A stretch of 64,000 nt of DNA from Streptomyces sp. NBC_01264 (GCF_026340675.1 NZ_JAPEOX010000001.1:2790001-2854000); one strand, 5' to 3'. Counted from the first letter of the stretch, positions 53,340 to 61,918 are shown. Program-made: numbers and translations. Notes: generated by a model from the sequence alone, not told the origin.

Positions 53340-53999
53340 ATGCGCAGCACCCGCACCCGTACCACGGCCGCCGCGGTGGCCGCGGCCGCAGCCGCCGTAC
53401 TGGCCCTGGTTCCCGCCACCGCCGCCCAGGCGGCCCCCGCGAAGCCGTCCCCCGCGGCCGTCACCGCCTCCGCGCCCGGCGGCAACGCGGTGTTCCTCGG
53501 CATCGACTACGCCACCTGGCAGCGCGACGTCTCCGCCGTCCTCGCCGCGGCCCGCCCGGGGATCGAGCAGCGCATCGCCGCCTCGCCGGCCGGTGAGAAG
53601 CCGGCGATCGTCCTCGACATCGACAACTCCTCGCTGGAGACGGACTTCCACTGGTTCTGGACCTTCCCGACCCCCGCGATCGCCCAGGTCCGCGACCTGA
53701 CCCGGTACGCGAACGACCGCGGGGTCGCGATCTTCTTCGTCACCGCCCGCCCCGGGATCGTGTACTCCCTCACCGAGCGCAACCTCAAGGCGGTCGGCTA
53801 CCCGGTCTCGGGCCTCTACGTCCGCGATCTGCCCGCCCTGTTCGGCGAGGTCAGCGCCTACAAGACGGCCAAGCGGGCGGAGATCGAGGCACGCGGCTAC
53901 ACGATCATCGCCAACATCGGCAACAACCAGAGCGACCTGGTCGGCGGCCACGCCGAGCGCACCGTCAAGCTGCCGGACTACGACGGCAAGCTCTCCTAG
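53340..53999 (+). CDS. Secreted class B/HAD acid phosphatase
   Basis: 219 residues from an ATG at 53340 with GAGGAG 8 nt upstream. The Ala-rich signal peptide ends near residue 35 (AAQAAPA). The catalytic motif I is AIVLDIDNSSLETD (DxD at positions within DIDNSS), with VTARP as motif II and NIGNNQSDLVGG as the acidic motif IV region, typical of plant-type/HAD acid phosphatases. It hydrolyses phosphomonoesters outside the cell. It ends 5 bp before the convergent kstD gene. Confidence 0.93.
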   Translation: MRSTRTRTTAAAVAAAAAAVLALVPATAAQAAPAKPSPAAVTASAPGGNAVFLGIDYATWQRDVSAVLAAARPGIEQRIAASPAGEKPAIVLDIDNSSLETDFHWFWTFPTPAIAQVRDLTRYANDRGVAIFFVTARPGIVYSLTERNLKAVGYPVSGLYVRDLPALFGEVSAYKTAKRAEIEARGYTIIANIGNNQSDLVGGHAERTVKLPDYDGKLS

Positions 54000-54004
54000 G
54001 CGAG

Positions 54005-55744
54005 CTAGGCGAGTTGGGCGGCGATCGCGTTGACCGCCGCCCAGCTGAAGGCCATCGCGGGGCCGATCGTCGCGCCCGGCCCCGGGTAGGTCTCCCCCAT
54101 CACCGCCGCCGAGCAGTTGCCGGAGGCGTAGAGGCCGGGGATCGGCGTGGAGTCCTCGCGGAGCACCCGGCCGTCGGTGTCCGTGACGAGGCCGCCCTTG
54201 GTGCCGATGTCCCCGGGGTGGACGGGGACCGCGTAGAAGGGGCCCTTCCCGATCGGCGCCAGGTTGGGGTTGGGCAGGGTCGGGTCGCCGTAGTAGCGGT
54301 CGTAGACGCTGTCGCCGCGCCCGTAGTCCTTGTCGGTGCCCACCTCCGCGAAGGAGTTGAAGCGGTCGATCGCGGCGGGCAGGCCGGGGGCGGAGATCCG
54401 CCGGGCCAGTTCCTCGATGGTGTCGGCCTTCTTCAGGAAGCCGCTCTCCAGCCACTTCTTGGGGAAGGGCTGCCCGGGGAAGAGGCCGGCGAAGATGTAC
54501 CGGGCCTTGGAGCGAGCGTCCAGGATCAGCCAGGACGGCACGGTCGACGCCCCGGGCCGGTCGGCGGCGTACATCCGGTCCACGAACGCGTGGTACGGCA
54601 GGGCCTCGTTTGCGTAGCGCTCCCCCGCCTCGTTGACGATGACCATGCCGGGGATGCCCCGGTCGGCGACGAGGAAGAAGGGCTTCTCCCCCGGCGGGCA
54701 CACCGACGGCGCGCCCCAGACCTTGTCCAGGAGATCGGTGGCGGCCCCCAGTTCCTCACCGAGCTTGAGGGCGTCTCCGGTCTGGCCCTCCGAGGCGTGC
54801 GTCCAGGCCGTGGAGGTGGGCGCGGGCAGGTGCTTCTCGCGCAGTGCCTGATCGTGCGAGAACCCGCCCGAGGCCAGCACCACCCCGCCCCGCGCCGCTA
54901 CGGTCACCTCGCGCCCGGCGCGCAGGACGCGTACGCCCGTCACCCGGCCGGCCGGGTCCGTGACCAGGCCGGTCAGGGGCGCCGACAGCCACAGTTCGCC
55001 GCCGAGCGCGTCCAGGGACAGCCGCATGCGGGCGATGAGCGCCTCGCCGAGGGAGAGCAGCTTGCGGCCGGTCGCCAGGGCCTTGACCGCGCGCAGGCCG
55101 ACCTTGACGGAGGTCCTCCTGCCCGCCCAGGTCCGGCTGACCATGTTCAGGAAGCGGAAGTCGTACGAGGTCATGGTCAGCCCGTACGTGGGCAGTCCGG
55201 CCCGGCGCATGGAGGCGCCGAGCGCGCCGAGCCGCTTGAAGTCGACGATGCACGGTTCGACGGAGCGGCCCTGCGCCATGCCGCCCTGGGCCTCGGGGAA
55301 GTAGTCCGAGTAGCCGGGGGTGTACATGAAGCGGATCTCGGTGCGGTCGTGGAACTCCCTGACCATGCGCGGCCCGTGGCTGAGGTACGCCTCCTTGCGT
55401 GCGGCCGGGACCCGGTCGCCGACGGTGGCGTCGAGGTAGGCGCGGGCCTTCTCGCGGGTGTCGGCGAGGCCGGCCCGGTCGAGGTGGAAGGTGCCGGGGA
55501 CCCAGATCGCGCCGCCGGACAGGGCGGTGGAGCCGCCGTAGGTGTCGGTCTTCTCCACGACCAGGACGCTCAGGCCGCGCAGTCGGGCGGTGACGGCGGC
55601 GGCGAATCCGGCGGCGCCGGAGCCGACGACCACCACGTCGTAGGCGTACCGGGTGGCGGAATCGGTCGCGGGCCCGGTGGCGGAATCGGTGGCGGAATCG
55701 GTGGCGGAATCGGTGGCGGGCTCGGTGGCGGGCTCGGGTGTCAT
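54005..55744 (-). CDS. kstD: 3-Ketosteroid delta-1-dehydrogenase
   Basis: 579 residues from an ATG at 55742-55744 overlapping the flavin reductase stop (ATGA). Residues 1-30 are repeats of ATDS-type units encoded by a 12-bp repeat (55650-55740). The FAD-binding motif is VVVVGSGAAGFAAAVTARL with VVEKTDTYGGSTALSGGAIWVP; the C-terminal TYPGPGATIGPAMAF contains the Tyr and Gly of the KstD catalytic site. It introduces the 1,2-double bond into 3-keto-steroids, which with KshAB opens ring B. A neighbouring hsa set makes this assignment firm in kind, less so in exact substrate. Confidence 0.9.
   Translation of the reverse strand: MTPEPATEPATDSATDSATDSATGPATDSATRYAYDVVVVGSGAAGFAAAVTARLRGLSVLVVEKTDTYGGSTALSGGAIWVPGTFHLDRAGLADTREKARAYLDATVGDRVPAARKEAYLSHGPRMVREFHDRTEIRFMYTPGYSDYFPEAQGGMAQGRSVEPCIVDFKRLGALGASMRRAGLPTYGLTMTSYDFRFLNMVSRTWAGRRTSVKVGLRAVKALATGRKLLSLGEALIARMRLSLDALGGELWLSAPLTGLVTDPAGRVTGVRVLRAGREVTVAARGGVVLASGGFSHDQALREKHLPAPTSTAWTHASEGQTGDALKLGEELGAATDLLDKVWGAPSVCPPGEKPFFLVADRGIPGMVIVNEAGERYANEALPYHAFVDRMYAADRPGASTVPSWLILDARSKARYIFAGLFPGQPFPKKWLESGFLKKADTIEELARRISAPGLPAAIDRFNSFAEVGTDKDYGRGDSVYDRYYGDPTLPNPNLAPIGKGPFYAVPVHPGDIGTKGGLVTDTDGRVLREDSTPIPGLYASGNCSAAVMGETYPGPGATIGPAMAFSWAAVNAIAAQLA
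55650..55740. repeat. 12-bp repeat at the start of kstD
   Basis: Units of the form gtggcggaatcg, repeated with variation about seven times, encode Ala-Thr-Asp-Ser and Ala-Thr-Glu-Pro tetrapeptides. Confidence 0.85.
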
Positions 55745-56289
55745 CCGAAGGCTCCCGTGGCGTAGTCGCTGCGGTAGTAGAGAAGGGGTGATCCGCCGTC
55801 GCGGGCGCTCAGTTCGAGGACCCGGGCGGTGACGAGGTAGTGGTCGCCCGCCTCGTGGACCTCTTCGAGGGCGCAGTCGACGGTGGCGAGGGCGCCCCTC
55901 ACGCGGACCGCTCCGTGGACGGAGCGTTCCCAGTCGACGTCCGTGAACTTGTCCTCTCCGCGGCGGCCCAGGGCCTCGCACACGGCGCGCTGCTCCTCGG
56001 CGAGGATGCTGACGCCGAAGCGGCCCGCGGCCCGGACCTTGGGCCAGCTGGAGGAGCCCTTGCCCACGCAGAGCAGGACCAGCGGCGGGTCGAGGGAGAG
56101 GGAGGCGAAGGACTGGCAGGCCAGCCCGGCCGGGCGGCCGTCGTCCGCGAGGGCCGCGACGACGGTGATGCCGGAGGCGAAGGCGCCGAGGACCTCGCGG
56201 AACAGGGCCGGGTCGACCGCGTCGGCTCCGGGGGCGGCGGGGGCTCCGGGGGCGGCGGGGGCTCCGGGGGCGGCGGTCAGCCGTTCCAC
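55741..56289 (-). CDS. hsaB: Flavin reductase component of the steroid monooxygenase
   Basis: 182 residues; the GTG at 56287-56289 overlaps the extradiol dioxygenase gene by 13 bp and is the only reasonable start. After three APGAPA units (18-bp repeat at 56225-56276) comes a flavin reductase domain: FREVLGAFASGITVVAALADDGRPAGLACQSFASLSLDPPLVLLCVG and AAGRFGVSILAEEQ. It should supply reduced FMN/FAD to HsaA. The order hsaA-hsaD-hsaC-hsaB-kstD, all on one strand, supports this. Confidence 0.88.
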   Translation of the reverse strand: MERLTAAPGAPAAPGAPAAPGADAVDPALFREVLGAFASGITVVAALADDGRPAGLACQSFASLSLDPPLVLLCVGKGSSSWPKVRAAGRFGVSILAEEQRAVCEALGRRGEDKFTDVDWERSVHGAVRVRGALATVDCALEEVHEAGDHYLVTARVLELSARDGGSPLLYYRSDYATGAFG

Positions 56290-57182
56290 TGGTGGCCCCA
56301 GAAGCTGTCCGCGGTGATCTCCTTCGCGGTCCAGGTGGCGGGGTCGACGAGCAGGCCGTCCCAGCCGTACTCGACCTGGAAGCCGCCGGGGGCCTGAGCG
56401 TAGAAGGAGACCATGTGGTCGTTGGAGTGCCGGCCGAGGGTGGAGGCGATGGGGATGCCCGCCTTGTTCATGCGGTCGAGGCAGTAGCCGACGTCGTCGA
56501 GGGTCTCCAGCTCGACCATGAAGTGCACGATGCCGGGCGGCAGCGCGCCGGGGTAGAGCCCGAGGCTGTGGTGGCGTCGGTTGGGGCTGAGGAAGTGCAT
56601 CCAGTAGAAGTCCTGGCCGGGCTTTCCGGTGGGGACGGCGACCGGGGGAAGCCGCATGGAGTCGCGCAGCTGGAAGCCGAGAAGGTTCTCGTAGAAGTCG
56701 AGGGTGGCCTCGGTGTCGGCGGCGGGCAGGACGACGTGGCCGAGGCCGAGGCTCCCCTCGCGGCCGCCGGTGACGAACCGGTTGCCGTACCGGGCCGCGA
56801 GCGGGGTGTGGTCCTGGGCCTGGCCCCAGTAGATCTCCAGGGGGTTGCCGCTGGGGTCCTCGCAGTGGATGAGGCCCTGGACGCGGCGGTCGGCGAGCGT
56901 CTCGGCGTCGCCCTGTTTGACGGGGTGCCCGGCGCTTTCGAGTTCGGCGGCGGCGTCTTCCAGGGCGCGGGCGTTGGCGACCTCGAAGCCGGCGGCGAGC
57001 AGCCGGTCCTGGTCGCCGGCGACGAACTGGAAGCGGTGCGCGCGGTCGTCGATGCGGATGCCCAGACGGGTGTCCGTGGTGCCTTCGGCTTCGGCCATGC
57101 CGAGGATGTCGAGGACGTAGGTGCGCCAGGCGGCGAGGTCTGCGGTCTCGATGCGGAGGTAGCCGAGTGCGCGGATGTCCAT
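56277..57182 (-). CDS. hsaC: Extradiol dioxygenase HsaC
   Basis: 301 residues from an ATG at 57180-57182. It is a two-domain type I extradiol dioxygenase: iron ligands H149 (LGHVVLPA), H220 (IVHFMVE) and E271 (FQVEYGW), with the catalytic HHSLG at 204-208. HsaC cleaves 3,4-dihydroxy-9,10-secoandrosta-1,3,5(10)-triene-9,17-dione at the meta position; BphC-type biaryl enzymes are close relatives and cannot be excluded from sequence alone, but kstD and kshAB in the same cluster argue for the steroid ring A. Confidence 0.9.
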   Translation of the reverse strand: MDIRALGYLRIETADLAAWRTYVLDILGMAEAEGTTDTRLGIRIDDRAHRFQFVAGDQDRLLAAGFEVANARALEDAAAELESAGHPVKQGDAETLADRRVQGLIHCEDPSGNPLEIYWGQAQDHTPLAARYGNRFVTGGREGSLGLGHVVLPAADTEATLDFYENLLGFQLRDSMRLPPVAVPTGKPGQDFYWMHFLSPNRRHHSLGLYPGALPPGIVHFMVELETLDDVGYCLDRMNKAGIPIASTLGRHSNDHMVSFYAQAPGGFQVEYGWDGLLVDPATWTAKEITADSFWGHQWNG

Positions 57183-57250
57183 GCGGGAACTCCTCGGTGG
57201 AATCGGTGCGGGGATCGGAGCGGGGGCCGGTACGGGGACCGGTGCGGGAA

Positions 57251-58111
57251 TCAGTGGAGGAAGAAGTCGGTGGCGAGGCGGTTGAACTCGTCGGCGGCCT
57301 CGGTCTGTGCCCAGTGCCCGCAGTGCGGGAAGACGTGCAGACGGGCGTCGGGGATGGTCTTCAGCGCGAGGAAGGCGCCGTCGACCGGGTTGACGCGGTC
57401 CTCGCGGCCCCAGGTCAGCAGGACGGGGCGGCTGATGCGGTGCGCTTCGCGCCAGAGCATGGCGGCCTCGGGCCACTTGGCGAAGGAGGCGCCCATGCGG
57501 GCGTTGCCGAGCCTGGCTTCGGGGTCGGTGGCCTGGGCGTAGCGCTCCTCGACGAGGGCGTCGGTGACGATGGCCGGGTCGTGGGCGAGGGTGGTGAGGA
57601 AGGTCCGCATCTGCTCGCGGGTGGGCTCGGGGTCGAGGCTGAACTCGAAGAGCCGCTTGATGCCTTCGGTGGGGTCGGCGGAGAAGAGGTTGAGCGAGAT
57701 TCCGCCGGGGCCCATGAGCAGGAGCTTGCCGACCCGTTCGGGGTGGTCCAGGACGAGCCGGGTGGCGGTGCCGCCGCCGAGGGAGTTGCCGATGAAGTGG
57801 GCCCGCTCGATGCCGAGCTCGTCCATGAGGGCGAGGACGGCGTTCGCGCTGAAGCCGAAGTAGTCGCGGTCGGGTTCCGGCTTGTCGGAGCGGCCGTAGC
57901 AGGGCTGGTCGACGAGCAGGGTGCGGAAGTGCTCGGCGAAGTGGGGCAGGTTGCCGCCGAAGTTGGACCAGCCGGAGGCTCCGGGGCCGCCGCCGTGCAG
58001 CATGATCACGACGGGTGCGCCGGGCGGGCCGGCCTCGTGGTAGTGCAGGGTCACCCCGCCGGCCTGGGCGGTGCGGGAGGTGTTCTCGTACGTGAATCCC
58101 TGCGCGCTCAC
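57251..58111 (-). CDS. hsaD: Meta-cleavage product hydrolase HsaD
   Basis: 286 residues from a GTG at 58109-58111 overlapping the hsaA stop (GTGA). Alpha/beta hydrolase with oxyanion region LHGGGPGASGWSNF, nucleophile S110 in IGNSLGGG, acid in GREDRVNPVDG and base in PHCGHWAQTE. It cleaves the C-C bond of the ring-opened product (4,5:9,10-diseco-type acid) to a hydroxy-dienoate and the C/D-ring acid. The gap to hsaC contains short G-rich repeats (57190-57250). Confidence 0.9.
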   Translation of the reverse strand: MSAQGFTYENTSRTAQAGGVTLHYHEAGPPGAPVVIMLHGGGPGASGWSNFGGNLPHFAEHFRTLLVDQPCYGRSDKPEPDRDYFGFSANAVLALMDELGIERAHFIGNSLGGGTATRLVLDHPERVGKLLLMGPGGISLNLFSADPTEGIKRLFEFSLDPEPTREQMRTFLTTLAHDPAIVTDALVEERYAQATDPEARLGNARMGASFAKWPEAAMLWREAHRISRPVLLTWGREDRVNPVDGAFLALKTIPDARLHVFPHCGHWAQTEAADEFNRLATDFFLH

Positions 58112-59277
58112 AGCATGGTGTCCTGGATGTCGAGGCCGAGTGCGCCCTGCCCGAACAGGACGAGGGCCCGCTCCGGGTCGTTGGCGGCATGGCCGCGGCC
58201 GGTGTGGACGTTGCGCCAGGCGCGCTGGACGGGGTTCGGGCCGGTGCGCATGGCGCTGCCGCCCGCGTTCTCCATGAGCAGGTCGACGGCGGCGACGCAG
58301 CGCTCGGTGGCGAGGACCTGGTCGCGGCGGGCCCGGGTGCGCAGCGGTGTGGGGAGTTCCTCGCCGCGTTCGGCGAGGGCGTAGAGGTCGGAGATGTTGC
58401 GCTGGAGCTGGAGCCAGGAGGCGTCGATGTCGCTGGCGGCGCGGGCGATGCGGACCTGGGCGAAGGGGTCCTCGGCGACCTGCTGGCCGTAGGAGATGCG
58501 GAAGCGTTCGCGGGTCGCCGAGACGTAGTCCTCGTAGGCGCCTTCGGCGATGCCGACGATGGGGGTGGAGATGGTGGTGGTGAAGACGGAGGCGTACGGG
58601 AGCCGGTAGAGCGGCTCGGGGTTGAGGCGGTGGCCGGGTACCTGGAGGGCGGTGACGGGGCCGAAGCTCAGCGCGCGGTGTTCGGGGACGAACACCTCCT
58701 CGACGACGATGTCGTTGGATCCGGAGCCGCGCAGGCCGACGGTGTCCCAGACCTCGTCGATGCGGTACCGGGAGCGCGGGACGAGGAAGGTCCGCATGTC
58801 GACGGGGCGGCCTTCGGCGTCGGTGACGAGTCCGCCGAGCAGGGCCCAGTCGGCGTGGTCGCAGCCGGAGGAGAAGTGCCAGCGGCCGCTGAGGGTGAAG
58901 CCGCCGTCGACGGGGGTGACCTTGCCGGTGGGGGCGTAGGAGGAGCAGATGCGGGTGTCCTGGTCCTGGCCCCAGACCTCCTCCTGGGCGCGGGGGTCGT
59001 AGAGGGCGACGTGCCAGGGGTGGACGCCGACGACGGAGGCGACCCAGCCGGTGGAGCCGCAGGCCTTGGCGATGTCCTTGACGGCGGCGTAGAAGAGGGC
59101 GGGGTCGGCGGCGTACCCGCCGTGGGCCTTGGGCTGGAGCAGCCGGAAGAAGCCGGTGGCGGCGAGTTCCTTGATGCTCGCCTCGGGGACCTTGCGCAGG
59201 CTTTCGGCCTCGGCGCTGCGCTCGCGCAGGGCCGGGGCGAGGGCGCGGACCGCTGCGAGGACCTCTTCGTCACTCAT
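58108..59277 (-). CDS. hsaA: Flavin-dependent monooxygenase HsaA (acyl-CoA dehydrogenase fold)
   Basis: 389 residues from an ATG at 59275-59277. The fold is that of acyl-CoA dehydrogenases used by two-component flavin monooxygenases: GFFRLLQPKAHGGY, GSTGWVASVVGVHPWH, SGRWHFSSGCDHADWALLGG and DTVGLRGSGSNDIVVEEVFVPEHR. It hydroxylates the phenolic secosteroid at C4 using reduced flavin from HsaB. First gene of its operon, divergent from the IclR gene with 256 bp between. Confidence 0.9.
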   Translation of the reverse strand: MSDEEVLAAVRALAPALRERSAEAESLRKVPEASIKELAATGFFRLLQPKAHGGYAADPALFYAAVKDIAKACGSTGWVASVVGVHPWHVALYDPRAQEEVWGQDQDTRICSSYAPTGKVTPVDGGFTLSGRWHFSSGCDHADWALLGGLVTDAEGRPVDMRTFLVPRSRYRIDEVWDTVGLRGSGSNDIVVEEVFVPEHRALSFGPVTALQVPGHRLNPEPLYRLPYASVFTTTISTPIVGIAEGAYEDYVSATRERFRISYGQQVAEDPFAQVRIARAASDIDASWLQLQRNISDLYALAERGEELPTPLRTRARRDQVLATERCVAAVDLLMENAGGSAMRTGPNPVQRAWRNVHTGRGHAANDPERALVLFGQGALGLDIQDTML

Positions 59278-59378
59278 GGTGTCCCCTTCTCAGATCAAGG
59301 ATCTTCGGGTGGTCGGGATCCATTTCCGGTTCGATGGCGAGGAACGTACGCCGGGTGGTGCGGGCGCGGAACGAGCTC

Positions 59379-59442
59379 TTCCCGCTGAGCGGGAAGCCCG
59401 GCCGAACTCCTCGGAACTCCCCGGAAGCGACTACTTGAAGTA
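59379..59442. promoter_or_regulatory. Palindromes in the hsaA/IclR divergent region
   Basis: A perfect 19-bp palindrome with a single central base (9-bp arms CTTCCCGCT/AGCGGGAAG) lies at 59379-59397, and TACTT-G-AAGTA at 59432-59442. The second sits in the only AT-rich patch of the region (59430-59460) and is the better candidate for a regulator site over the promoters; the first is in the hsaA leader. Confidence 0.55.
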
Positions 59443-59533
59443 TTACTGAATGAAATAACCCCCTCCGGGTGCTTCCCTCCGGCCGGGGGCGCGTGGCAGG
59501 GTCGCCCCAACGCCTCACGCAGGGGGTTTTCTC

Positions 59534-60415
59534 GTGCTTGACCAGGCCATGGAGCAGGTCGTGGAGACCGAGCTCGCACCGCTTTCGCTGCTGGAGAAGG
59601 CCGCGAAGGTGCTGGGCGCCTTCGAAGGTCCCCAGCCGCGGCTGTCGCTCACCGAGGTCGTGCGCCGCTCCGGAATCCCACGTTCTTCCGCCCACCGGAT
59701 CCTCGACCAGCTGGTGCAGTTGCGCTGGCTGGACCGCGAGGGCCGGGACTACCGCATGGGCATGCGCATGCTGGAGCTGGGCGCGCTCGCCTCCCACCAC
59801 AACCGGCTGCGCCGGGCCGCGCTGCCGCTGCTGCACGCGCTGCACGAGCAGACGGGCCGGGTGGTGCACCTGTCGGTGCTCGACGGGGCCGAGGTGGTGT
59901 GCCTGGAGCGGATCGGCGGCTCGGAGGCCACCACGGTGCCCTCGCGGGTCGGCGGCCGGATGCCCGCGTACTGCACGGCCGCGGGCAAGGCGATCCTCGC
60001 CTTCAGTGATCCCGCCGCGGTGGAACACGTCCTCGCGCAGGGGCTGCGCCCGCGCACCGCGCGCACCCTGATCCGGCCGCTCGCGCTGCGTTCCGAGCTG
60101 GCGGCGGTCCGCGAGCGCGGGGTGGCGTACGACCGGGAGGAGAGCTTCCGGGGCATCTCCTGCGTGGCCGCACCGCTGCGGGGTGCCGGGCGGGCGGTGG
60201 CCGCCGTGTCGGTGTCCTCCTGCCGGGGCGACCGGGAGCAGGCCCGCCTCGCGCCGACGGTACTGGCCTGCGCGCGGTCGGTGTGGCGGGAGCTGTACGG
60301 GCCGGGCCGGCCGGGGCGGGCCGCTTCCGCGCCGGTGCGGGACCTGGAGCCGGCGGTCTCCGCGCAGGCGATGGACAACATGATGGGATGGCTGCGGTTC
60401 AGCGAGTGGATGTAG
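59534..60415 (+). CDS. IclR-family transcriptional regulator
   Basis: 293 residues from a GTG at 59534. The winged HTH is LSLTEVVRRSGIPRSSAHRILDQLVQLRWLDREG (about residues 36-70). The effector domain has the VVHLSVLDGAEVVCLERIGG and PAYCTAAGKAILA blocks (ligand pocket) and the RGISCVAAPLRG signature. As it is divergent from the hsa operon, it likely controls steroid ring catabolism in response to an aromatic or acid intermediate. Mycobacterial KstR is TetR-type, so regulation here differs. Confidence 0.93.
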   Translation: MLDQAMEQVVETELAPLSLLEKAAKVLGAFEGPQPRLSLTEVVRRSGIPRSSAHRILDQLVQLRWLDREGRDYRMGMRMLELGALASHHNRLRRAALPLLHALHEQTGRVVHLSVLDGAEVVCLERIGGSEATTVPSRVGGRMPAYCTAAGKAILAFSDPAAVEHVLAQGLRPRTARTLIRPLALRSELAAVRERGVAYDREESFRGISCVAAPLRGAGRAVAAVSVSSCRGDREQARLAPTVLACARSVWRELYGPGRPGRAASAPVRDLEPAVSAQAMDNMMGWLRFSEWM

Positions 60416-60451
60416 TGGGTAGTGGTACCCCAACGCACGAGTGAACGATTC

Positions 60452-60484
60452 CGGGCCCGACCCCTCGCCAGGGGGCCGGGCCCG
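60452..60484. terminator. Terminator between the IclR gene and kshB
   Basis: cgggcccgacccc / ggggccgggcccg with one mismatch and a 7-nt loop, lying between the convergent IclR and kshB genes. Confidence 0.78.
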
Positions 60485-60522
60485 CGGTCGTCCGGCGGAG
60501 CCGTCTCGTCCAGCGGCGCCGC

Positions 60523-61695
60523 TCAGCCGTCGTAGCTGATGCGGATGCGGTCGCCGAGCGGCAGGGCCTGGCAGGCCAGGACGTAGCCCTCGGCCAGGTC
60601 CTCGGGGGCCAGGACCTCGTTGCGGACCATCGTGACCTCGCCCTCCAGCACCCGGCAGCAGCAGGCGCTGCAGGCGCCTTCGCGGCAGGAGTACGGGGCG
60701 GGGAAACCTTCGGCGAGCAGGACGTCGAGCAGCGGGGTCCCCACGGGCCAGTCCACGGTGTGCACGCTCCCCTCGAACTCCACCTCGGCGGTGGCGCCGT
60801 CCCCCGCGGCCGGGGCGGCGGCGGAGGCGGGAGCCGGACCGGAGGCGGGAGCCTGCCCCGAGGCGGGAGCCGGGCCCGACGCCGGAGCCTGACCCGAGGC
60901 CGGAGCCGGGCCGGTGAAGACGTCGCTGCTCAGCGAGAAGTACCGCTCGCGGTGGATCGCCCGCCCCCGTCCGCCCGCGGAGCGAATCGCCGCCTCCGCC
61001 GCGTCCATCAGCGGAGCGGGCCCGCACAGGTAGGACTCGCGGCCCGCGTACGGGGCCACGAGCGGGCCCAGCTGCGCAGCGGTCGGCAGTCCCTGGAGGG
61101 TCTCCAGCCAGTGCACGACGGTGAGCCGCCCGGGGTGTTCCTCGGCGAGCCCCCACAGCTCGTCGCGGAAGATCACCGAGCCGGAGTCGCGGTTGGCGTA
61201 CACCAGCGCGACGTGGCCCGCGCCGGCCAGGAGCGCGGACTTCGCGAGGGAGAGCACCGGGGTGATCCCGCTGCCACCCGCCACCAGCAGCAGGTTTCGG
61301 TCCAGGTCGGGCGGGGTGAAGGTGCCTGCGGGGGGCAGGATCTCCAGCTCGTCGCCGATGCGCACGTCCTGGCACAGCCAGCCGGAGCCGACGCCGCCGG
61401 GGACCCGTTTGACGGTGATGCGCAGCGGGTCCCCGGCGTGCGGGGACCCGGCCAGGGAGTAGCAGCGGGCCGCGCCTCCCGCCCCTGTCGAGGAGGGAAG
61501 CCGGACGGTGAGGAACTGCCCCGGGCGGTACGGGAGTTCCGCGTCGAGTACGAGGGAGACCGCCTCGGGGGTCTCCTGGATCCGGTCCGTGACGCGGACC
61601 AGCAGCCTGCCGCCGGCTCCGCCCCGGGCGGCGGCCGGGGCCGGGCTCCGGACCTCCGCGGCGCGGGACTTCGTACGGCCGTCGGTGTCAGACAT
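60523..61695 (-). CDS. kshB: 3-Ketosteroid 9-alpha-hydroxylase reductase
   Basis: 390 residues from an ATG at 61693-61695. N-terminal FAD domain (RCYSLAGSP, near residue 85), NAD(P)H domain (GGSGITPVLSLA) and C-terminal plant-type [2Fe-2S] domain with cysteines C-x4-C-x2-C (SCREGACSAC) and a fourth in LACQALP. Between the NAD and iron-sulfur domains is a 6-residue repeat linker (PAPASG/QAPASG, five copies) encoded by an 18-bp repeat at 60823-60912. KshB passes electrons from NADH to KshA. Confidence 0.9.
   Translation of the reverse strand: MSDTDGRTKSRAAEVRSPAPAAARGGAGGRLLVRVTDRIQETPEAVSLVLDAELPYRPGQFLTVRLPSSTGAGGAARCYSLAGSPHAGDPLRITVKRVPGGVGSGWLCQDVRIGDELEILPPAGTFTPPDLDRNLLLVAGGSGITPVLSLAKSALLAGAGHVALVYANRDSGSVIFRDELWGLAEEHPGRLTVVHWLETLQGLPTAAQLGPLVAPYAGRESYLCGPAPLMDAAEAAIRSAGGRGRAIHRERYFSLSSDVFTGPAPASGQAPASGPAPASGQAPASGPAPASAAAPAAGDGATAEVEFEGSVHTVDWPVGTPLLDVLLAEGFPAPYSCREGACSACCCRVLEGEVTMVRNEVLAPEDLAEGYVLACQALPLGDRIRISYDG
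60823..60912. repeat. 18-bp repeat encoding the KshB linker
   Basis: Five 18-bp units (consensus ggaggcgggagccggacc), each six codons, between the NAD and ferredoxin domains. Confidence 0.9.
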
Positions 61696-61918
61696 CGGCC
61701 GGCACCTCCAGGCGGCCCGCCAGGACCGCGGCCTCGATGCCCGCGCGCAGGGCCCCGCAGGAGCGCACGCGGGCGCTGGGGCGGCCCGCCGCGACCTCGG
61801 CGGCGATGCGCGGGCAGACCTCTCCAGCCTCCTGCGTCCACTGGACCTGGGTGTGGGCGGGGCTGAACTTCTCGCACAGCACCACCGCGGCGCATTCCCC
61901 ACACGTCACGGGGGTCAT
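61688..61918 (-). CDS. Small cysteine-containing protein between kshA and kshB
   Basis: 76 residues from an ATG at 61916-61918 that shares one base with the kshA stop (TGATG); it overlaps the kshB start by 8 bp. Cysteines are at residues 6, 9, 15, 35 and 54 (TCGECAAVVLC, EVCPRIA, RSCGALR). The first block CGEC looks like a metal or iron-sulfur ligand pair. The protein is not a recognised ferredoxin. Tight coupling in the kshA-x-kshB operon suggests a role in assembly of, or electron transfer in, the hydroxylase. Confidence 0.7.
   Translation of the reverse strand: MTPVTCGECAAVVLCEKFSPAHTQVQWTQEAGEVCPRIAAEVAAGRPSARVRSCGALRAGIEAAVLAGRLEVPADV

Noticed and set aside
53215..53340. Small RNA or promoter with accgatcggt palindrome before the acid phosphatase
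   Set aside because: The palindrome is short (10 bp) and no terminator or promoter pair supports a separate transcript.
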